From assembly GCA_029204045.2 (NCBI GenBank), contig CM055075.1:26635273-26699272 (forward strand): a stretch of 64,000 bases of DNA, given 5' to 3'. The notes under the pieces were generated by a model that was not told where the DNA came from, ran no database searches, and worked only from the letters and a program-made list of their open reading frames with translations. Position numbers and translations under genes: made by a program. Position 1 is the stretch's first letter; each line of letters starts with the position of its first letter. This stretch comes from Tillandsia leiboldiana (Eukaryota; Streptophyta; Magnoliopsida; Poales; Bromeliaceae). Positions 58,155 to 64,000 of this stretch are shown here, one piece after another.

Positions 58155-59410
58155 ATGGCGCGAGGCAAAAGCCATGCTGCAGAGACGAGCACGGCAACGC
58201 AACAAACAACGACGGTAGAACGAGCCGCGGCGGCGGACAACGAAGACCAAGATGAATCCAAAAGGCATCGGAGTAACCGGGAGCGATTGGCAGACTTGGA
58301 ACTGCAGCTTGCTTGGACTGACGAACGGGTGGCGAGGATGTTCGCGCACGAGGATCGAATCGTCGCGATCGAGAAGACGTTGTCCCAGGTTGTCGAGCAA
58401 TTGGACCAGCTGCAGGAGAACACGAAAGACGCGGTCATGCACCTAAAGGAGCAATCCACCGAATTATTCGCACGGGTCAGCGTGCTGACGAGGGCAATGG
58501 GCAACGCTCCAACTGCTACCCATGGCGAGAGGCCTGCGGGGCGGGTTCGTGTGCCAGAACCGCGGTCCTTTCGTGGAGCTCGTGACGCGAAGTAACTCGA
58601 AAACTTTCTCTTCAACATGGAGCAATACTTCCGTGTCGTCCGCCCAGAGAGCGAAGAGACGAAGGTGACGTTCGCAACGATGTACCTCGACAGGGACGTC
58701 AAGCTTTGGTGGAGGACCCGTTACGAGGACATCCAAGCGGGACGATGCACTATCGTTACCTAGGAGGATCTAAAGAGAGAGTTGAAGGTTCAGTTCCTGC
58801 TGGAGAATGTCGAATTCATCGCACGCCGGAATTTGCGAAGACTCACACAATCGGGGTCAATCCACGAGTACATGAAGCTGTTCTCTGCCCTGATGCTCGA
58901 CATTCGCGACATGTCCAAGAAGGACAAACTCTTCCACTTCCTGGAAGGGTTGAAGCCGTGGGCTCAGGCGAAACTCCGCCGACAGAATATCCAAGACTTG
59001 GCCGCGCTCAAGGGGCGGCTGAGCGACTGACGGACTATTCGGCAACCGAGCACCCGAAGAAGAAACCCACCGGCAATGCCTCCAAAAACTACAAAGCGAA
59101 GGAAAAAGGAGCAGCGCCTGTGGAGCGAAGAGGGGCTGGACCGAAGGGCCCGAAAACGTCAAAGACCCCCAAAGAAGGCTGCTTTTTTTTGCGGGGGTCC
59201 TCACTTCGTCAAGGCATGCCCTCAGAGGAAGTCCTTTAATGCAGTGCAGACGAAGGACTCCGACTTTGATGAAGAGTCAGAAGAGACGGAGGAGACCACC
59301 GGCGTCCGAATGGGGGCGCTTCGACTGCTAAACGCCCTCAAAGGTCATGTGGGGGAAAAGGGCAAGGCCCCCCTGCCGAAGGCAAAGACCTCTATCCCAA
59401 AAGAGAACTG
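58155..59410 (+). pseudogene. chromovirus gag, broken
   Basis: Starts MARGKSHAAE at ATG 58155. A coiled-coil-like stretch (LEKTLSQVVEQL-type heptads, about 58370-58470) is followed by a capsid-like region with NMEQYFRVVRPE and FHFLEGLKPWAQ. A zinc knuckle of the form C-x2-C-x3-H-x4-C lies near 59185, one residue short of the usual spacing. Breaks: TAA 58593, TAG 58761, and frame changes near 59030 and 59170-59185, the latter at homopolymer T/G runs. Confidence 0.8.
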
Positions 59411-59411
59411 A

Positions 59412-61250
59412 ATGAGCAAGCTGATGTACGTGGACATTAAGCTCAATGGCAGAGTGACTAAAGCCATGGTGGACACTGGAACCACCCACAACTTCATTGC
59501 GACGGGTGAAGCTCGAGTGGATTGGATTGGCCCTAAGCAAGGACGGAAGCCGCAAGAAGGCGGTGAACTCAAAAGCCAATCCAATACCGGGCGTGGCGAA
59601 GGAGGTGTTGATAGAGATCGGATCGTGGTCGGGACGGACCAACCTTATGTCAGTGCCACTGGATGGCTTCCAAGTTATTCTTGGTATGGAGTTTTTGCAA
59701 ACGTCTAGAGGGGTACCAATGCCCTTCCTGGACGCTTTATGTCTAATGGGGAGCGACACTCCATGCGTTGTTCCGATAACGCGGAAGACGGCTGATGCCA
59801 AACAAATTTCAGCACTCTAGTTGAAGAGAGGTGTGAGGAAAGGTGACCTGATATTCGTAGCGGCTATGAAGCTAGAGACCATAGAAGAGGGCGAGACATC
59901 ATGGCCACCACAAGTGGCGAAGCTTCTGAAGGAATTCAAAGATGTTATGCCCCCGAAATTGCCGAAATCTCTACCTCCTAAACGTGTGGTGGACCATCGG
60001 ATTGAGCTCGAGCCAGGCACGAGGTCTCCAGCTCGCTCTCCCTACCGTATGTCCCCTTCGAAGTTGGCGGAACTTCTGAAACAACTTGATGAGCTGCTCG
60101 AAGGTGGACTCATCCGCAGCTCGAAAGCACCATTCGAGGCCCCGGTACTCTTCCAGAAGAAACAGGATGGAAGCTTGCGGCTATGCGTGGATTATCGGGC
60201 TCTGAATAAGGTGACAATCAAGAACAAGTACCCGATCCCACTCATCGCGGACTTGTTTGATCAGTTGGGGAAGGCGCGGTACTTCTCCAAGCTCGATTTG
60301 CGATCAGGTTACTAGCAGGTTCGGATTGCAGAGGGGGATGAGGCGAAGACAATGTGCGTTACGAGGTACGGGGCGTTCGAATTCCTAGTGATGTCGTTTG
60401 GCCTGACGAATGCCCCAGCCACCTTCTGTACCTTGATGAACCAACTATTCCACAACTATCTGGATAAGTTCGTGGTGATATATCTGGACGACATCGTCGT
60501 CTACAGCCAGACCTTGGAGGAACATGTGGAGCACCTTCGAACTATTTTCGAAACCTTGAAGGAGCACTCCCTTTTTGTGAAGAAGGGAAAGTGTTATTTT
60601 GCTCAACAAAAGATTATGTTTTTGGGCCATCGAGTGGGCGGTGGTCGCATAAGTATGGATGAGGAGAAAATTCGTGCCATCAAGGAATGGAGAGCGCCAA
60701 CCAAAGTGACAGAATTGCGGTCGTTCCTTGGGCTTGTCAACTACTATAGGCGGTTCATCGCTAGTTACTCGGGGAGGGCGGTGTCACTAACGGACTTGCT
60801 TCGTAAGGACCGACCTTGGAAGTGGTCGGAGGATTGCCAAAGAGCCTTCGACGATCTGAAGGCAGCCGTGATGGATGGGCCTGTACTGAGTCTACCTGAC
60901 CACTCACTCCCGTTCGAAGTCCACACCAACGCCTCGGATTTCGCCATCGGAGGTGTACTTGTCCAAAATGGCCATCCAGTGGCATTCGAGAGCCGAAAGT
61001 TGAACGACACTGAACGGCGATATGCAGTCCACGAGAAGGAGATGACAGCAATGGTGCACTATCTCCGAGTGTGGAGGCATTATCTCCTGGGCTCACGATT
61101 TGTGGTCCGAACATATAATGCTGCTTTGAGTTATTTCCAAACTCAGAAAGTGCTCACTCCAAAGCAAGCGCGATGGCAAGACTTTCTAGCAGAGTTCGAT
61201 ATGGTATTGAAATACAAGCCGGGACGATATAACCAAGTGGCTGACGCCCT
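59412..61250 (+). pseudogene. chromovirus protease, reverse transcriptase and RNase H, broken
   Basis: The protease active site is DTG at 59472-59480. A frame change follows near 59500. RT contains GLIRSSKAPFEAPVLF, LRLCVDYRALNKVT and the catalytic YLDD at 60481-60492. TAG stops lie at 59818 and 60313. RNase H reads HTNASDFAIGG, where the first catalytic Asp of the usual TDAS motif is Asn (codon 60928-60930). YKPGRYNQVADALSRR closes the domain. 60352-61536 is otherwise open. Confidence 0.88.
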
Positions 61251-62600
61251 GAGCCGTAGAGCCGAACTTGCCGCTCTCAAGGCGACTTTGAATGAGAGGG
61301 CAAGCCAAGTACAGGCGACGTTGCAAGAGCGGATCCGCGAAGAATTGAGGAAAGATCCCCTGGCGGTGACCCTAAAGCAACTGATAGACAATGGTAAGGC
61401 ACGAAAATTCTGGGTCCAAGACGGCCTCATCAAAACTAAGGGAGATCGGGTGTACGTCCCTCGGGCGGACAATCTGAGGAGAGAGCTGCTCCGCGAATGC
61501 CATGACACTCTATGGGCAGGCCACCTGGGAGTATAGCGAACCCTGGCCCTTATGGAGAGGGCTTACTATTGGCCGAAAATAGGTGAGGATGTTGAGGATT
61601 ATGTTCGCACTTGCCTCACATGCTAGCAGGATAAGGTGGAGCGCGACAAGCCATGTGGACTATTGGAACCGCTACCAGTGCCGAAGCGGCCATGGGAGAG
61701 TGTCTCCCTCGACTTCATCGCCAGTCTACCAAAGGTGGGGGAGGTCGGTTCTGTACTAGTGGTAGTAGACCGATTCTCGAAGTATGCTACTTTCATCCCC
61801 GCACTAGTGCATTGCACTGCTGAAGAGGCGGCCCAACTATTCCTGAAGCAAGTGGTGAAGTTCTGGGGTGTCCCGCAGAACATCGTCAGTGATAGAGATC
61901 CTCGCTTCCTGGGACGCTTGTGGATGGAACTCTTCAAGTTGTTAGGGTCCAAACTATACTTCTCCACGAGTATGCACCCCCAGACGGACGGCTAGACTGA
62001 AAGAATAAATGCTCTACTGGAGCAATATCTTCGGCACTTTGTCAGTGCCAATTAACGAGACTGGGTGAAGCTTTTGGACGTAGCCCAGTTTTCGTACAAC
62101 TTGCAGCGGAGCTCTGCAACAAACAAAAGCCTCTTCGAGATCATCACTGGACAACAGCCGTCGACTCCTCACACGCTGGTCATCGGGTATACCGGCAGCA
62201 GCCCCTCGGCGTACCACGTTGCCAAGGAGTGGCATCGTAATGCTGAGATTGCCCGAGCTTACGTGGAGAAAGCGGCGAGAACCATGAAGAAGTGGGCCGA
62301 TAAGGACAGGCGGCCTCGAGACTACTGCATAGGCGATGAAGAGCTGTTCAAGCTCCAACCAGCATCCCTGAAGGTGTTCCAGAAGGTCCACAAAGGGTTC
62401 GTCCGAAAATACGAAGGCCCTTTCCTCATCACGGGCAAGGTGGGAAAGGTCTCCTACCGTGTGCAGCTCCCGGCGTGGCTTAAAATCCACCCGGTCTTCC
62501 ATACGAGCTACCTCAAGCCCTACCATGCCAACCGCGATGACACCTCAAGAAACATCTCAACTCGCCTTCCCCCCCCACTATTTCCTCTGTCGAGAGGCGA
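61251..62600 (+). pseudogene. chromovirus integrase, broken
   Basis: The HHCC zinc domain runs from ECHDTLWAGHLG to TCLTC. The DDE core has Asp in SVSLDFIASLP and SDRDPRF, and Glu in the TERINALLEQ segment. The C-terminal GPY/F-like segment FVRKYEGPFLITGKVG is followed by IHPVFHTSYLKPY. Stops: TAG 61534, TAG 61624, TAG 61993 and TAA 62053. A frame change occurs at the C run 62568-62577. Confidence 0.87.
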
Positions 62601-62786
62601 GTAGAAGAAATTTTGGCGGACCGAGTGCGGAAACTTCCCAATGGAGCAGCGGAGAAGGAGTTCCTCATCAAGTGGAAGAACCTATCAAGAACTGAAGCCA
62701 GCTGGGAACCAGAAAGCACCCTTCGGCATGAAGACAACAAGATCCAGGAGTACCAGCAGAAGACCCAGGCGGAAACGTCGGGATGA
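62595..62786 (+). pseudogene. chromodomain at the integrase C-terminus
   Basis: A 63-codon open stretch with VEEILADRVRKL, EFLIKWKNLSRTEASWEP and LRHEDNKIQEYQQK. The aromatic/acidic pattern (IKWK, SWEP) is that of chromovirus chromodomains, which guide integration to marked chromatin. It is separated from the integrase frame by the slip at 62568-62577. Confidence 0.82.
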
Positions 62787-62853
62787 TCCAACCGCGCAGG
62801 AGGTACCAACTGAAGACCTCGACGAGGGCGTCGAGGAATCAAGTGGGGGAGTC

Positions 62854-63490
62854 TGTCAGGCCCCTTTTCCAGCCTTCAACGGGCCTGACTTTGTCAATAA
62901 TGCATCGAGTCTGTAAATATTGTCGGACATGTTGTTGACATAGGATTTTCACTTTTTGGGTTGGGCATTTGCTTGTAAATTGGCATCCGGTTGGCACCTG
63001 TGCGTTCGCTTATACTACGCATCCAAAGGGACATAGGCATTCCGCTAACGATGGCCGCTTATGCGCCGGGTTGAGCCGGACGCGTGTCGGACACGGGCCA
63101 GAGGCCTATTTTCCTATGGATGTGCGGGCGGAAAAAACGTACCCCTCGGTAAGCACTTTCGTACCCTCGGGGTGCCAAAGGGGGGGATGCCAATATAGGG
63201 TAGTACGGGAATGTTTGATTGATGTGTATTAAGTGAGCCGGCTCGGCTTGAAAAACGGGGTGTCTTTGGTGTTCATTTTGCCTCAACGGCCTGTGCCCGA
63301 CCAAGTCGAGTCGTGTCCATTTTTCATTGTAATCCACTTTCGCTAATCAATAAAATATCGGTTGTTTGTGCTTATTTACAGAACTATTGGTTGCCTTTCT
63401 TTCGATTCTCGCTCGATACAATTTGCGGAGTTGTACCACGGGACGGTTTTGGCTGGCTCGTCCGTGCAGGTGACGGACGAGTAGTCGGAA
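62854..63490 (+). repeat. partial 3' LTR of the chromovirus
   Basis: Begins TGTCAGGCCCCTTTTCC directly after the purine tract. It contains CAATAAAATATC (about 63348), a plausible poly-A signal, and near its end a hairpin CTCGTCCGT / ACGGACGAG (63457-63465 and 63473-63481). The expected LTR terminus (ending CGATCCGACA, as before the primer-binding site) is not found, so the LTR appears truncated near 63490. Confidence 0.7.
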
Positions 63491-63503
63491 TATATATATA
63501 GAA

Positions 63504-63732
63504 CTAGACTGAAATACTATCGATAACACTAAGTCATTGATGCTATCAAAATTTTAGATCTTGGATTAAGAGATATGCAGTTAGGATGATAGTGGTCCCC
63601 TAGAATTTAGTAGGTGGTTGGTTGAATAGTAAAAATTTTAAAAGACCGCTATAATCCCAACCGCACATCCTTTCATCCAATGGCTAGAAACTTGATAGCA
63701 CCAATTGTTGGGTGCTATCGATATGTTCCAGC
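63504..63732. mobile_element. family A palindromic element
   Basis: Starts CTAGACTGAAATACTATCGA and ends TGCTATCGATATGTTCCAG. The interior GATAGTGGTCCCCTAGAATT is nearly identical to the copy at 11971-12194. The right flank is a (TA)n tract. Confidence 0.68.
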
Positions 63733-63740
63733 CGGACTCA

Positions 63741-63810
<70 letters not shown>
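63741..63810. repeat. (TA)n microsatellite
   Basis: About 70 bases of alternating TA between two family A copies. Confidence 0.92.
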
Positions 63811-63812
<2 letters not shown>

Positions 63813-64000
63813 AGACTACCATGCTATTAATAGTACAAAGTCATTGATACTACTAGATTTTTTATCATTGATTAAGAGATGCGTGATTAGAATGATAGAG
63901 GGATCCTAAGATTTAAGAAATGAAAATGATCAAAAAAAATTAATCTAATGGTAAAAAAATTGATAGTACCAAGTGTTTGGTGCTATCGATAACATACCAA
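63811..64000. mobile_element. family A palindromic element, cut by the window edge
   Basis: Starts CTAGACTACCATGCTATTAA. Near the edge it has CCAAGTGTTTGGTGCTATCG then ATAACATACC, so only the last few bases are missing. Confidence 0.6.

Larger units (their letters stand above)
58087..63490 (+). mobile_element. decayed Ty3/gypsy chromovirus
   Basis: Order of parts: a terminal LTR remnant of about 33 bp ending CGATCCGACA, then a primer-binding site TGGTATCAGCG (58122-58132), gag (58155-about 59408), protease, RT, RNase H, integrase, a chromodomain and a purine tract AAGTGGGGGAG (62841-62851). The 3' LTR starts TGTCAGGCCC at 62854. Nonsense codons and frameshifts occur in every domain, so it is not autonomous. 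Most of the 5' LTR is absent. It interrupts a family A mini-element and is followed by another. Confidence 0.92.

Noticed and set aside
59328..61508. Minus-strand frames across the chromovirus
   Set aside because: They are antisense to recognisable protease, RT, RNase H and integrase motifs on the plus strand.

Overview
The window is nuclear DNA from a flowering plant, most likely a monocot. The evidence is spliced genes with GT-AG introns, AT-rich intergenic DNA, one extremely GC-rich coding exon of the kind common in monocots, a BZR1 protein that looks closest to the rice type, and many small plant transposons. I cannot name the species from sequence alone; a non-grass commelinid is a guess.

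I support six protein-coding genes. In order: (1) the 3' part of a DUF4091 / glycoside-hydrolase-123-like gene (578-4658, +; its start lies left of the window); (2) a SpoIIE-type PP2C phosphatase (6499-11010, +); (3) an intronless GRAS transcription factor of the HAIRY MERISTEM group, SCL15/HAM4-like (19857-21443, +); (4) a cytosolic-type Xaa-Pro aminopeptidase of the APP1 class with 16 exons (29957-42646, +); (5) a DNA-3-methyladenine glycosylase I (TAG) with 4 exons (47190-51675, +); (6) a BZR1/BES1 brassinosteroid transcription factor with 2 exons (53896-56585, -). All exon joins were made by hand, and every one keeps the reading frame. The genes are functionally unrelated; apart from possible shared chromatin context I see no cluster or pathway linking them.

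The rest is transposon-rich. 11.0-19.6 kb holds (TA)n tracts alternating with two families of small palindromic elements, CACTA-type mini-elements with 3-bp target duplications, and a diverged tandem duplication of which only one copy carries a CACTA-like insertion. 21.4-29.9 kb holds two more CACTA mini-elements and LTR-retrotransposon debris. The aminopeptidase introns carry an hAT-like element and other small elements. The first TAG intron carries a Helitron-like element with a gene-like fragment. 42.6-47.2 kb has SINE copies, one with a 16-bp target duplication. 57.4-63.5 kb is a decayed Ty3/gypsy chromovirus (gag, protease, RT, RNase H, integrase, chromodomain, partial 3' LTR). Upstream of its primer-binding site most of the 5' LTR is replaced by a 655-bp inverted copy of its own pol.

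I found no strong candidate for a wholly new biological system. The observations most worth following are the frame-preserving 135-nt cryptic exon in gene 1, the uORF that overlaps the SCL15-like start codon, the GC-AG intron in the aminopeptidase, the inverted-repeat chromovirus, and the mini-elements nested in (TA)n arrays. I saw no tRNA or rRNA genes, CRISPR arrays or bacterial-type features.
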